Notes under the pieces: generated by a model
Database searches by the model: none
Seen by the model: only the letters and a program-made list of their open reading frames with translations
What the model was told of the DNA's origin: nothing
Source: UBA2144 sp043819035
GTDB taxonomy: Bacteria; Patescibacteriota; Gracilibacteria; Peribacterales; Peribacteraceae
Length of the DNA: 20,195 nucleotides
Direction of reading: 5' to 3'
Assembly (NCBI GenBank): GCA_043819035.1
Contig: JBDRFD010000036.1
Span: forward strand, 1-20,195
Made by a program: the position numbers and the translations under genes
Shown here: in pieces, positions 1 to 6,524 of the stretch
Layout: every line of letters begins with the position of its first letter
Position numbering within the stretch: the first letter of the stretch is position 1

Positions 1-185
1 CATTGGATATGGGGATGACATAAGTGGGAGAGTATGGACGAAGAAAGGGGCGATGAGAAGAAAAAACCCATCAGATCAAGGGCTATTGTAGGGAAAGGAA
101 TCTAAAGAAACCACGAAAAGGAATCCGAAGAATCCGAAGAATCCGAAGAAAACAAGGGTTTTGGGGTGTAAAGCAATGAAAATGA
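1..185. other. gene-free left edge with 9-base tandem repeat
   Basis: No coding frame is convincing here. The stretch is purine-rich and contains three exact copies of GAATCCGAA at 121-147, preceded by related words (GGAATC, AAAGAAACC) from about 99. Complementary words (CTTCGGTTTCCTTTG) occur at 378-392, just before the end of the prsW gene, so the two blocks can be read as the outer arms of a long imperfect inverted repeat that encloses the 186-360 element. The same GAAACC/GAATCC vocabulary recurs at 5713-5797 and 12670-12766. Confidence 0.5.
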
Positions 186-360
186 TAAGGTTTTAGGTTT
201 TAGGTGATTAGCCTGCCTGCCGGCAGGCAGGGTTTTGGGGAGCAGGTGTCGAGGTTTTCAGGCTAGAGCATGGAAAAACCTTTTCCCTTTTGACCTCTTC
301 CCAAAAACCTACTTGTCCTGAGTGATTCGAAGGATTGAACCTAACACCTATAACCTTTTT
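186..360 (+). repeat. nested intergenic inverted repeat, AGGTTTTAGGT class, copy 1
   Basis: The 5' arm carries AGGTTTTAGGTTTTAGGTGA words and GGTTTTGGGG. The 3' arm carries CCCAAAAACC followed by CTAACACCTATAACC and a T run. The words pair in nested order, so the whole region could fold as one long imperfect hairpin. A perfect 20-base palindrome sits at 212-231. The 15-mer CCTACTTGTCCTGAG at 308-322 is the exact reverse complement of 9074-9088 inside another copy of this class. It lies beyond the 3' end of prsW and may help terminate it, but its G/T-rich arm comes first on the + strand, as in the other copies whatever the gene direction. Confidence 0.7.
212..231. repeat. perfect 20-bp palindrome CCTGCCTGCCGGCAGGCAGG
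   Basis: The sequence CCTGCCTGCCGGCAGGCAGG equals its own reverse complement. An identical copy is at 4103-4122. Both lie inside G/T- or A/C-rich intergenic repeat DNA. Two exact copies of a GC-rich palindrome in a 20 kb window suggest a dispersed REP-like element. Confidence 0.85.
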
Positions 361-398
361 TATGGAACATCATAACTTCTTCGGTTTCCTTTGTCCCC

Positions 399-2054
399 TC
401 AGGCCTCGGCCATTTTCTCCCTCACAAACGTATCCGTAGTCACCAGCCTTCCGCGTTCCTTCACACTCTCCTGGCGGTAGAATAGCGCTGTAAACAGCCA
501 GAATCCACCTACAATGTAAAGGAAGGATGGTAGAAGCAGGATCGGAATGCCACCCAGGAAATTCGATTCCGAGAGTTTAAGCAGATCTCCGAAGGTTTCC
601 GGACGATTGGGAAGCATATCCGGCAAAGTCACCATGAAATTGAAGAGGCCGTGCAGGAACGTAGCCAGTGTCAATCCGATCAAAATCATCTGCACACGAA
701 ACACTCTCGTCTCGGGGAATCGGAAGATCAGCCTTAGCAAGCCCGCAAAGATTGGAACACGCCCCTTGCGACGAACGTCACCGAGGTAGGACTCAGCAAA
801 TATTGCCAGCCCCAGGAAGTATCCCATCACACCGGACGCAACAATATGAACCATGGTCGTGAGGATGGCGCGCCCGGAGACATTGCCAAGAAACGCCCAC
901 CACTGTGGCTCTTCCGCCTCCGTGAGAAACTCCCGGACGAATCCGAGGAAGTAACTGGGGTTGAGAACATTCTCCGCAAAGGCGAATCCAATCGCCACAA
1001 TCACTGCCATCTGAATTACGTCATCAATACTGGAAAAGAAGGACTTGCCACTCTTTTTCAAAACCCACAACTTCGAAAATTCCTCGATCAACCCAACAAT
1101 GAGGAATGAAATGAACATTGCAATGATCGTTGACTGAATGCCGGAAACTCCCATCAGATCACCGGACACGAATGCATTGGAAACACTGCTGAAGTTTTGC
1201 GGGACGATCTTGAATAGGAAGAACTGAAGCTCCACACCTCTGCGTACCAATGCATCGTAGAATAGAATCGGAGCAGTGGAGAGCATTCCTGCAAAGAACA
1301 TGAGTAGCACCATGCTCCATCTCTGCTTGTGATACTCCAAAAAGAACCAGCACCACACAATTGCGGGAATGAGCGCGACTCCTGCCGCTATGAGGTGTGC
1401 AAGCCTTTCATCCGGATTTTCCTTGAAGAGGACATGAATACCGATCCACAAAACAAATGTTCCAAGAACAACTGCCTTGATACGCGGAGTCCACGGACCG
1501 AACAGAAACCGCCACAGCACAATCGCACAAACGATCCCCAGTGCCATGATAAATGGGTCCTGATGGACATCCGTATGCAGGAGGACGCGCGTAAGACCGA
1601 GTAACCCGAATGCAAGTGATGTTCCTATAAGTGCTGCAAAAATGTAATCGCGTGACCAACGGAACTTCATTTGTAGAATGACACAGACTACACCTGCAAT
1701 CAGAAATACCAGAAGTATTGTTGAACTTGGAATCGCATTGAACGGTGCAACATCACGAAGTACCCTTAATGAGAAAATAAAGACCGCACCCGTTGCAATC
1801 ACTGTTCCAAACACCATGCGCGACCGCGGGAAGTAGGGCTTGCGTTTTTGAATCGAAGCGATGGACTCATGATCCAGGAGTACCTGGTTACATATGCCGA
1901 GCCAGAAGCGCGCGAGCAGACAACCAACAACGGCACCCACTGCAATCCATCCGATGAGAGTAAGATTTCCATTGCTTAATCCCGCAACTTCCCCTTCCAC
2001 CTCTACTGCCATTGCACTCAAAGAAACTGCAATCCCTGCAAAGATTGCGAGCAT
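399..2054 (-). CDS. PrsW-family intramembrane metalloprotease-like protein
   Basis: The 551-residue protein is almost entirely membrane-embedded, with many hydrophobic segments starting near the N-terminus. The C-terminal half carries the PrsW/CPBP-type motif series: E324-E325 followed by K328 (EEFSK), then FAFAEN ending at E361-N362, then a transmembrane stretch with H403, then FLHGLFNF with H468 and N472. In the characterised family these residues form the active site of an intramembrane protease; PrsW of Bacillus cleaves an anti-sigma factor. The roughly 300-residue N-terminal half is extra compared with typical PrsW and is a set of transmembrane helices that I cannot assign. The start is the first ATG downstream of a promoter at 2108-2135. 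There is no Shine-Dalgarno motif. The gene is monocistronic and divergent from glyQS. The substrate is unknown, and no anti-sigma factor is visible in the window. Confidence 0.8.
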   Translation of the reverse strand: MLAIFAGIAVSLSAMAVEVEGEVAGLSNGNLTLIGWIAVGAVVGCLLARFWLGICNQVLLDHESIASIQKRKPYFPRSRMVFGTVIATGAVFIFSLRVLRDVAPFNAIPSSTILLVFLIAGVVCVILQMKFRWSRDYIFAALIGTSLAFGLLGLTRVLLHTDVHQDPFIMALGIVCAIVLWRFLFGPWTPRIKAVVLGTFVLWIGIHVLFKENPDERLAHLIAAGVALIPAIVWCWFFLEYHKQRWSMVLLMFFAGMLSTAPILFYDALVRRGVELQFFLFKIVPQNFSSVSNAFVSGDLMGVSGIQSTIIAMFISFLIVGLIEEFSKLWVLKKSGKSFFSSIDDVIQMAVIVAIGFAFAENVLNPSYFLGFVREFLTEAEEPQWWAFLGNVSGRAILTTMVHIVASGVMGYFLGLAIFAESYLGDVRRKGRVPIFAGLLRLIFRFPETRVFRVQMILIGLTLATFLHGLFNFMVTLPDMLPNRPETFGDLLKLSESNFLGGIPILLLPSFLYIVGGFWLFTALFYRQESVKERGRLVTTDTFVREKMAEA

Positions 2055-2107
2055 GCAAGCCGTACGTCGAGAAAGTACGCGTATAGAGAGTGTGGGTATT
2101 TGGTTTT

Positions 2108-2135
2108 ATTATAACATATTTTGACATATTGATAA
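2108..2135 (-). promoter_or_regulatory. promoter of the prsW-like gene
   Basis: On the minus strand there is a perfect TATAAT (2108-2113), a 16-base spacer and a TTATCA -35-like hexamer (2130-2135). The predicted transcription start is near 2100, giving a leader of about 45 bases. A TTGACA on the opposite strand (2121-2126) lies inside the spacer, so divergent promoters may overlap here. Confidence 0.55.
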
Positions 2136-2150
2136 ATAGCTAGGCTATAC
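2121..2150 (+). promoter_or_regulatory. possible divergent promoter for glyQS
   Basis: TTGACA at 2121-2126 is followed by an 18-base spacer and CTATAC at 2145-2150. The -35 is perfect but the -10 is weak, and the resulting leader of about 180 bases would contain the whole 2173-2263 inverted repeat. No better promoter is evident closer to glyQS. Confidence 0.3.
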
Positions 2151-2172
2151 ATAATATAAGCTTTTCTGACTC

Positions 2173-2263
2173 GTCACAGGTCGCAGGTCGCAAGATTGGT
2201 CGCAAGTCACAAGTCGCAAGTCCATAGGTCCTGTGACTTGTGACCTGGGACAAGGCCTGTGAC
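2173..2263. repeat. nested inverted repeat, GTCACAAGTCGCAAG class
   Basis: Short words (GGTCGCAG, GTCGCAAG, GTCACAAG) are reiterated and then mirrored. Exact pairing arms are 2173-2180 with 2256-2263 (GTCACAGG/CCTGTGAC) and 2206-2215 with 2235-2244 (GTCACAAGTC/GACTTGTGAC). The arrangement is the same as in the other intergenic repeats of the window, but the words differ. Confidence 0.7.
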
Positions 2264-2282
2264 ATGCGACCTTCGACAAGGT

Positions 2283-2302
2283 AATAATTAAAAGTAATTA
2301 TT
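2283..2302. repeat. small palindromic site before glyQS
   Basis: AATAATTA and TAATTATT form a perfect 8-base inverted repeat with the spacer AAAG, 38 bases before the glyQS start. It could be an operator-like site or a weak hairpin. Its AT content makes chance quite possible. Confidence 0.35.
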
Positions 2303-2339
2303 CCATACACACCTTCATTCCTGTACCGTATGCGACGAT

Positions 2340-3734
2340 ATGCCAGCTAAAACACTCGATCAAATTGTCTCCCTCTGCAAGCGTAGAGGTTTCATCTTCC
2401 CAGGATCTCAGATCTACGGAGGGCTCGCTAACACTTGGGACTATGGCCCACTTGGGGCTGAGCTCAAGAACAATGTAAAGAAGCAATGGTGGAAGACGTT
2501 CGTGCATAAACGTCCGGATATTGTGGGGCTAGATAGTGCAATCTTGATGAATCCGAAAGTGTGGGAAGCAAGCGGACATCTGGAATCATTCAATGATCCA
2601 CTTGTGGAATGCAAAGAATGCCATGAACGTTTCCGCGGCGATAAGCTTCTGGAAGAAAAACTGGGGGTGGAAGCTGTTGTAGTTCTTAAGCTTGAACAGA
2701 TTCAACCAATGCTCAAAGCTGACAAAATCCCCTGCCCAAACTGCTCTAAATGCGATTGGACTGAAGTTAAACAGTTCAATATGATGTTCAAAACTCATCA
2801 GGGTACAACTGAGGATTCAGCAACAGAAGTTTATTTAAGGCCCGAAACCGCACAGGGCATCTTCACAAACTTCAAAAATGTCCTCGACACAGAGCGTCCT
2901 CACCTCCCATTCGGTATTGCACAGATCGGGAAGGCATTCAGGAATGAAATCACACCGGGCAATTTCACATTCCGCACAAGAGAGTTCGAACAGATGGAGA
3001 TCGAGTACTTCGTGGAACCGGGCAAAGAAGCAGATGCGTTTGAGGAGTGGAAAGTGAAGGTCTGGGATTGGTACATGGATTTGGGAATTAACAAAAAGTC
3101 GATGCGTATTCGCGAACACGAAAAGGATGAACTCTCTCACTACAGCTCTCGCACGATCGATATTGAATACAAATTCCCGTGGGGATGGGGAGAGCTCTTT
3201 GGGCTCGCCAACCGCGGAGATTTCGACCTTTCTCAACATGAGAAGTTCTCCGGTGAGGAGCTTAAGTACACAGATCCAAATGACCCCAAGAAGAAGTTTA
3301 TTCCGCATGTGGTGGAACCGAGCTTCGGTTGCGACCGCACCGTTCTCACATTCCTCCTCAACGCCTACACAGAAGAAGAACTTGAAAATGGCGAAGTTCG
3401 CACGCTCATGAAATTCGATCCGCGCCTATCCCCTGTCGATATTGCAATCTTACCTCTGAGTAAAAAAGGACATCTGATCGAAAAGGCACAGGAAATTCAT
3501 AAGATGATTCTTGATCAAACTGACCTTGTAACAGACTTCGATATCACAGGATCCATCGGGAAGCGCTACAGAAGGCAAGATGAAATCGGAACACCCAAAG
3601 CTATTACAGTGGACTTTGGAACGCTTGGTGAAGATGACAAGCAAGGCGCGAAGGATACGGTAACAATTCGTGATCGCGATAGCTTAGAGCAGAAGCGGGT
3701 GAGGATTGGAGAACTGGTTGAGAAACTCCAGTGA
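2340..3734 (+). CDS. glyQS: glycyl-tRNA synthetase, alpha2 type
   Basis: This is a class II aminoacyl-tRNA synthetase that charges tRNA-Gly with glycine. It is the single-chain homodimeric form used by archaea, eukaryotes and many bacteria, not the alpha2beta2 GlyQ/GlyS pair. Visible landmarks in the 464 residues are SGH (79-81), LRPETAQG (167-173), motif 2 (GKAFRNE...FRTREFEQME, 197-220), motif 3 around R333 (EPSFGCDRTVLTF) and a C-terminal anticodon-binding domain from about residue 362. C91, C94, C132, C135 and C138 lie in the insertion between motifs 1 and 2 and probably bind zinc. Length is slightly below the usual ~500, with a short C-terminus. It stands alone; no T-box leader is visible. 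The ATG has no Shine-Dalgarno motif. Confidence 0.96.
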   Translation: MPAKTLDQIVSLCKRRGFIFPGSQIYGGLANTWDYGPLGAELKNNVKKQWWKTFVHKRPDIVGLDSAILMNPKVWEASGHLESFNDPLVECKECHERFRGDKLLEEKLGVEAVVVLKLEQIQPMLKADKIPCPNCSKCDWTEVKQFNMMFKTHQGTTEDSATEVYLRPETAQGIFTNFKNVLDTERPHLPFGIAQIGKAFRNEITPGNFTFRTREFEQMEIEYFVEPGKEADAFEEWKVKVWDWYMDLGINKKSMRIREHEKDELSHYSSRTIDIEYKFPWGWGELFGLANRGDFDLSQHEKFSGEELKYTDPNDPKKKFIPHVVEPSFGCDRTVLTFLLNAYTEEELENGEVRTLMKFDPRLSPVDIAILPLSKKGHLIEKAQEIHKMILDQTDLVTDFDITGSIGKRYRRQDEIGTPKAITVDFGTLGEDDKQGAKDTVTIRDRDSLEQKRVRIGELVEKLQ

Positions 3735-3740
3735 GAAATC

Positions 3741-3862
3741 CCAAGCCCCAAGCCCCAAATCACAAGCAAAGCTAATAGTACGAAGTTCAAAACTCAAATT
3801 TCTGTGTCTGGATTTTGAGACTTAAAATCTATTTGTGATTTAGGTTTTGAGCTTTGGATTTT
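3741..3862. repeat. inverted repeat after glyQS, CAAGCCCCAAATCACAAG class
   Basis: The 5' arm (CCAAGCCCC reiterated, AAATCACAA at 3757-3765, CTCAAA at 3793-3798) is mirrored by the 3' arm (TTTGAG at 3814-3819, TTGTGATTT at 3833-3841, then GGTTTTGAGCTTTGG and a T run at about 3859-3864). It starts 6 bases after the glyQS stop and ends in T residues, so it may act as the glyQS terminator. It has the same nested word architecture as the other intergenic repeats. Confidence 0.6.
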
Positions 3863-3887
3863 TTCCCAAGGTTTTCCGAGGTTTTTC

Positions 3888-3916
3888 TTGCTTCCTAGCA
3901 CTTATCTCAGTATAAA
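3888..3916 (+). promoter_or_regulatory. promoter of rpsB-tsf
   Basis: TTGCTT (3888-3893), a 17-base spacer and TATAAA (3911-3916) followed by T make a good sigma70-type promoter. Transcription would begin near 3923, leaving a leader of about 230 bases before rpsB that contains GC-rich hairpins and a 20-base palindrome. Confidence 0.6.
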
Positions 3917-3949
3917 TAACATGTCACTCCCTCCCGATCGCCGCGGTCC

Positions 3950-4005
3950 TGGCGCGTAGCGCCACCCTGAGGGAGTCCCGCGAATGCGGGACGACTCGAA
4001 GGGTG
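3950..4005. repeat. GC-rich hairpins in the rpsB leader, REP-like
   Basis: TGGCGC-GTA-GCGCCA (3950-3964) is a perfect hairpin. It abuts a second hairpin whose core GTCCCGC-GAAT-GCGGGAC (3975-3992) is framed by CACCCT (3963-3968) and AGGGTG (4000-4005). The flanking text (CCTGAGGGAG...CGACTCGAAGG) resembles a dispersed repeat of the type CCTGAG...CGAAGG, also visible in fragments near 312-335 and 9052-9088. It could be structural leader RNA or an inserted REP-like element. Confidence 0.6.
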
Positions 4006-4102
4006 ACCCGCGTTTCCTCCGCAAAGTGGCGAGAAGACGGAGAGAGGAAGCATAAGGATTTATCATCGAACTTTAAGCACCTAGAATCGCTGATGCTAGT
4101 CC

Positions 4103-4122
4103 CCTGCCTGCCGGCAGGCAGG
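4103..4122. repeat. second copy of the 20-bp palindrome
   Basis: Identical to 212-231 (CCTGCCTGCCGGCAGGCAGG). It sits in the rpsB leader, 30 bases before the start codon, and is followed by CTAACCCCTAGCCCCTAACCCC, a one-armed relative of the ACCTA-rich repeat words. Confidence 0.85.
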
Positions 4123-4151
4123 CTAACCCCTAGCCCCTAACCCCTGTCGTA

Positions 4152-4853
4152 ATGCCTACAATTACCGAAAAAGACCTTTTCGAAGCCACCTGCCACATCG
4201 GGCACCGCAAACAGAAGTGGAATCCGAAGATGGCTCCATATCTTTACGGCTCACAAAAAGGCATTCACCTATTCGATCTGGTTCAGACCAGAGCGCACCT
4301 AGAACAAGTGTGCAGTGAACTGAAGAAGCTCTACAGCGAAGGGAAGACCATCCTCTTCGTCTCCACAAAACAGCAGAGCATCGTACCGATCGAACGGTTG
4401 GGAAACTCGCTCAATCAACCTGTTGTCACCAAAAATTGGATACCCGGACTCCTCACCAACTGGTCCACCATCAAGAGGCGTATCAAATACTACCTCGAAC
4501 TGCAAAAATCATTCCAGACAGGTGAAGTAGAGAAGTACAAGAAGAAGGAGCAGCTTATGCTGAGAAAGAAACTGGCAAAGCTGGATAACGCTCTCTCCGG
4601 TGTCTCCGGTATGACAGAACTTCCCGATGCCATCTTTGTGATCGATGCCGTGTGTGATAACGTCGCCGTGCGCGAAGCAAACAAGAAAGGTATTCGTCTC
4701 TACGGCATCTGTGATAGCAATGCAAATCCCGACAACTTCACTGCCTTCATTCCTGCGAATGATGATGCTGTAAAGTCACTCAATGCAATTCTCGAAACGA
4801 TTGAATCGGAACTTAAAGGGGCTCCATCCAAGAGGGAGCCTGAAGAAGCTTAG
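4152..4853 (+). CDS. rpsB: 30S ribosomal protein S2
   Basis: S2 binds at the head-body junction of the 30S subunit and is needed for assembly of S1-containing or equivalent ribosomes. The 233 residues show the family N-terminus (ATCHIGHRKQKWNPKMAPYLYG), then KGIHLFDLVQT, a basic helical region around residues 110-145, and the conserved PDAIFVIDAV followed by GIRLYGICDSNANPDNF near the C-terminus. The N-terminus is a few residues shorter than in Escherichia coli, where the family begins MATVSMRDMLKAGVHFGH. It is followed after 80 bases by tsf, the classic rpsB-tsf operon. The start follows a C-rich leader with no Shine-Dalgarno motif. Confidence 0.96.
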   Translation: MPTITEKDLFEATCHIGHRKQKWNPKMAPYLYGSQKGIHLFDLVQTRAHLEQVCSELKKLYSEGKTILFVSTKQQSIVPIERLGNSLNQPVVTKNWIPGLLTNWSTIKRRIKYYLELQKSFQTGEVEKYKKKEQLMLRKKLAKLDNALSGVSGMTELPDAIFVIDAVCDNVAVREANKKGIRLYGICDSNANPDNFTAFIPANDDAVKSLNAILETIESELKGAPSKREPEEA

Positions 4854-4857
4854 TACT

Positions 4858-4915
4858 TTCCTATTAACTTTTAACCATCAACTATCAACCGTCAACTATC
4901 AACTATCAACTTTTC
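4858..4915 (+). repeat. reiterated CAACTATCAAC words between rpsB and tsf
   Basis: Words of the type AACTATCAAC, AACCATCAAC and AACCGTCAAC follow each other at about 10-base intervals. This is the single-arm form of the word-reiteration seen in other gaps; no matching arm is present on the other side of tsf. Confidence 0.6.
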
Positions 4916-4933
4916 ACTTTTCCCCTTTCTCTT

Positions 4934-5710
4934 ATGTCAGACATTTCCGCAGCAGCAGTTTCCTCTCTCCGTGCCCGAACCGGCGTATCCATTCTTCAGT
5001 GCAAAAAGGCACTCGAGGAATCAGGCGGCGATGAAGAAAAGGCGATTGATTTTCTCCGTAAGAGTGGCGCGGCACAAGCAGTAAAGAAGGCTCAACGAGA
5101 CCAGAAAGAAGGTGCCGTTTTCCTCGCGCAAGATGGCAATAAAGCAGCCATGCTGATACTGCACTGCGAGACGGATTTCGTCGCACGCAACGAGGACTTC
5201 CGGAAGTTCGGATATGGGCTTGCGAATATGTTACTTGAAAAAGGAGAGGAAGATCTCAAGAAACATGTGGAAGGGATTATTACAGATGTGGTGCAGAAAC
5301 TCGGGGAAAATATTTCTCTTGGGGAAGCAGTCGTCATAGAAGCTCCGGTCGTTGGAAGCTACGTTCACACGAACCACAAAATCGGTGTCATCGTGGGAAC
5401 GAATGAAGGTGACGGTGAAGTTGTTAAGGACATTGCGATGCATGCAGCTGCTATGAATCCACTTTATAAAACTCCTGAGGATGTAACCGTGGAGGCAATT
5501 GAGAATGAGAAAGAAATCTGGAAAGAGCAGATGAAGTCTGAAGGCAAGCCTGAAGCAATCATGGAAAAGATTATGATGGGCAAGGAGAAAAAGTTCCGTG
5601 AAGAGAATGCGCTCACCACACAAGAATTTGTGAAGGATCCGTCGAAAAAGGTGAAGGATCACTTGGGAGGCGCGGTGGTGGTGGAGTATGTGAGGTTTGC
5701 GATTACCTAG
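4934..5710 (+). CDS. tsf: translation elongation factor Ts
   Basis: EF-Ts recharges EF-Tu by promoting release of GDP. The 258 residues start with a UBA-like domain (residues 4-42, containing the family pattern LRARTGVSILQCKKAL), followed by the EF-Tu contact signature TDFVARN at 80-86 and the coiled-coil dimerisation domain. It is close to the 283 residues of the Escherichia coli protein. Second gene of the rpsB operon. The start codon is preceded by a pyrimidine-only tract (CTTTTCCCCTTTCTCTT type, about 4913-4933) and not by a Shine-Dalgarno sequence. Confidence 0.96.
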   Translation: MSDISAAAVSSLRARTGVSILQCKKALEESGGDEEKAIDFLRKSGAAQAVKKAQRDQKEGAVFLAQDGNKAAMLILHCETDFVARNEDFRKFGYGLANMLLEKGEEDLKKHVEGIITDVVQKLGENISLGEAVVIEAPVVGSYVHTNHKIGVIVGTNEGDGEVVKDIAMHAAAMNPLYKTPEDVTVEAIENEKEIWKEQMKSEGKPEAIMEKIMMGKEKKFREENALTTQEFVKDPSKKVKDHLGGAVVVEYVRFAIT

Positions 5711-5712
5711 GA

Positions 5713-5797
5713 AATCAAAGAAACCAAGGAAGCCAAAGGGTTTAGAGTCTTGCCCCTTTGGATTCTTTGGTTTCCTCGGATTCTTTGGTTTCTTTCA
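5713..5797 (+). terminator. probable terminator of rpsB-tsf, nested inverted repeat
   Basis: Starting 3 bases after the tsf stop, AAAGAAACCAA (5717-5727) pairs exactly with TTGGTTTCTTT (5785-5795) and CCAAAGGG (5733-5740) with CCCTTTGG (5754-5761). This gives a long, partly redundant hairpin ending in T-rich sequence. It belongs to the GAAACC/GGTTTC word class also found upstream of ychF. Confidence 0.6.
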
Positions 5798-5849
5798 TTC
5801 ATACTCGATAAACGAGATCAATTCCGGCATCTGTAAAGCACAGAACCTA

Positions 5850-5877
5850 TTGATTCTCCAGTCTGATGCGCTAAAGT
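5850..5877 (+). promoter_or_regulatory. weak promoter candidate for the receiver gene
   Basis: TTGATT (5850-5855), a 16-base spacer and TAAAGT (5872-5877) would start transcription about 2-5 bases before the ATG at 5886. The -10 is a poor match, so this is tentative, but it fits the near-leaderless pattern of several genes here. Confidence 0.3.
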
Positions 5878-5885
5878 TTCAGTAA

Positions 5886-6272
5886 ATGAGCAACGCACAC
5901 ATTCTCATCGCTGAAGATGATCCGGTCCTGCGTGAGGTATACGCAAAAAAATTCACATTGAGCGGATTTGAAATTGAGACAGTTAAGAACGGTGAAGAAG
6001 CTATCACCGCACTCGCAGCCAGAACTCCGGATATCCTGATCCTGGATCTTAATATGCCGGTGTTGGATGGCTTTGCTGTTATGGAGAAGTATCCAAAGGA
6101 GAAGCGCAAGTTCCCAATTCTAGTTCTCACTAACTTCGGGAATGAAGAAAACCGGACCAGAGCCACCAAGCTTGGAGCAGATGACTATTTCGTGAAGAAT
6201 GAGATGACGATTAAATCACTGCTGGAAATGGTTGAGAATTTGCTGAAGGCGAAGGATATGTGGAAAAAATAA
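5886..6272 (+). CDS. single-domain response regulator (CheY-like receiver)
   Basis: The 128 residues are one phosphoacceptor receiver domain with no output domain. Key residues are all present: acidic pair D11-D12, phosphoacceptor D54 (ILILDLNMP), T82 (LVLTNF) and K104 (YFVKN), followed by a short lysine-rich tail ending KDMWKK. Such stand-alone receivers relay phosphate or bind a partner protein, as CheY and PilG/PilH do. No histidine kinase is in the window, so the partner cannot be named. The gene is flanked by repeat-bearing gaps and appears monocistronic. Confidence 0.92.
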   Translation: MSNAHILIAEDDPVLREVYAKKFTLSGFEIETVKNGEEAITALAARTPDILILDLNMPVLDGFAVMEKYPKEKRKFPILVLTNFGNEENRTRATKLGADDYFVKNEMTIKSLLEMVENLLKAKDMWKK

Positions 6273-6447
6273 GGTTTTAGGTGTTATGTAGATCCACCTT
6301 CGTCCCGCTTGGTTTGGCAAAGCTCACCACAAGAAAGTGAGACTACGGTGGACAAGTAGGTTTGGGGAAGTGGTATTTAGGGTAGAGGTTAACCTCTACC
6401 CTTTGAACCTGTAACCCAAACCTAATCACCTATCACCTATAACCCTT
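6271..6447 (+). repeat. nested intergenic inverted repeat, AGGTTTTAGGT class, copy 2
   Basis: The outer arms are AAGGTTTTAGGTG (from 6271) and CACCTATAACCCTT (to about 6447). The inner arms AGGTTTGGG (6358-6366) and CCCAAACCT (6415-6423) pair exactly. A perfect 24-base palindrome is at the centre (6379-6402), and a separate stem CCACC..GGTGG (6294-6298 with 6347-6351) encloses CTCAC/GTGAG (6323-6327, 6337-6341). It starts at the stop codon of the receiver gene, and the final CCCTTTTG could serve as a terminator tail. Confidence 0.7.
6379..6402. repeat. perfect 24-bp palindrome
   Basis: AGGGTAGAGGTT is followed directly by its exact reverse complement AACCTCTACCCT with no loop. It is the longest perfect palindrome I see in the window. 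It sits at the centre of the second AGGTTTTAGGT-class element. Confidence 0.9.
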
Positions 6448-6500
6448 TTGGGCCCAGTATTTAACCATCCCTCAGGGTGCTACAAATAGCGCACTTTCCA

Positions 6501-6509
6501 TGCTATAAT
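6501..6509 (+). promoter_or_regulatory. extended -10 promoter of the membrane ATPase gene
   Basis: TGCTATAAT is a perfect TATAAT (6504-6509) with the TGn extension; no good -35 is visible, as is usual for extended -10 promoters. Transcription would start near 6516, about 9 bases before the ATG at 6525. This rules against the GTG at 6477, which lies upstream of the promoter. Confidence 0.6.
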
Positions 6510-6524
6510 GGTACGATACCCGTA

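Noticed and set aside
2173..2263. CRISPR array or tandem-repeat array
   Set aside because: The repeats are short, unequal words mirrored into an inverted repeat; there are no regular spacers and no cas genes.
2835..3308. 157-codon minus-strand frame inside glyQS
   Set aside because: It is antisense to a well-conserved synthetase core, with no motif and no promoter; it is a shadow of the real frame.
3735..4151. tRNA gene or riboswitch in the glyQS-rpsB gap
   Set aside because: No T-arm-like GTTCRANYC, no cloverleaf and no known riboswitch core; the structure is explained by REP-like hairpins.
5231..5662. 143-codon minus-strand frame inside tsf
   Set aside because: Antisense to conserved EF-Ts sequence; composition rich in Phe, Leu and His is typical of a shadow frame.
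6477..6524. GTG start that extends the membrane ATPase by 16 residues
   Set aside because: A strong extended -10 (TGCTATAAT, 6501-6509) lies inside this stretch, and the hydrophobic anchor begins naturally at the ATG at 6525.
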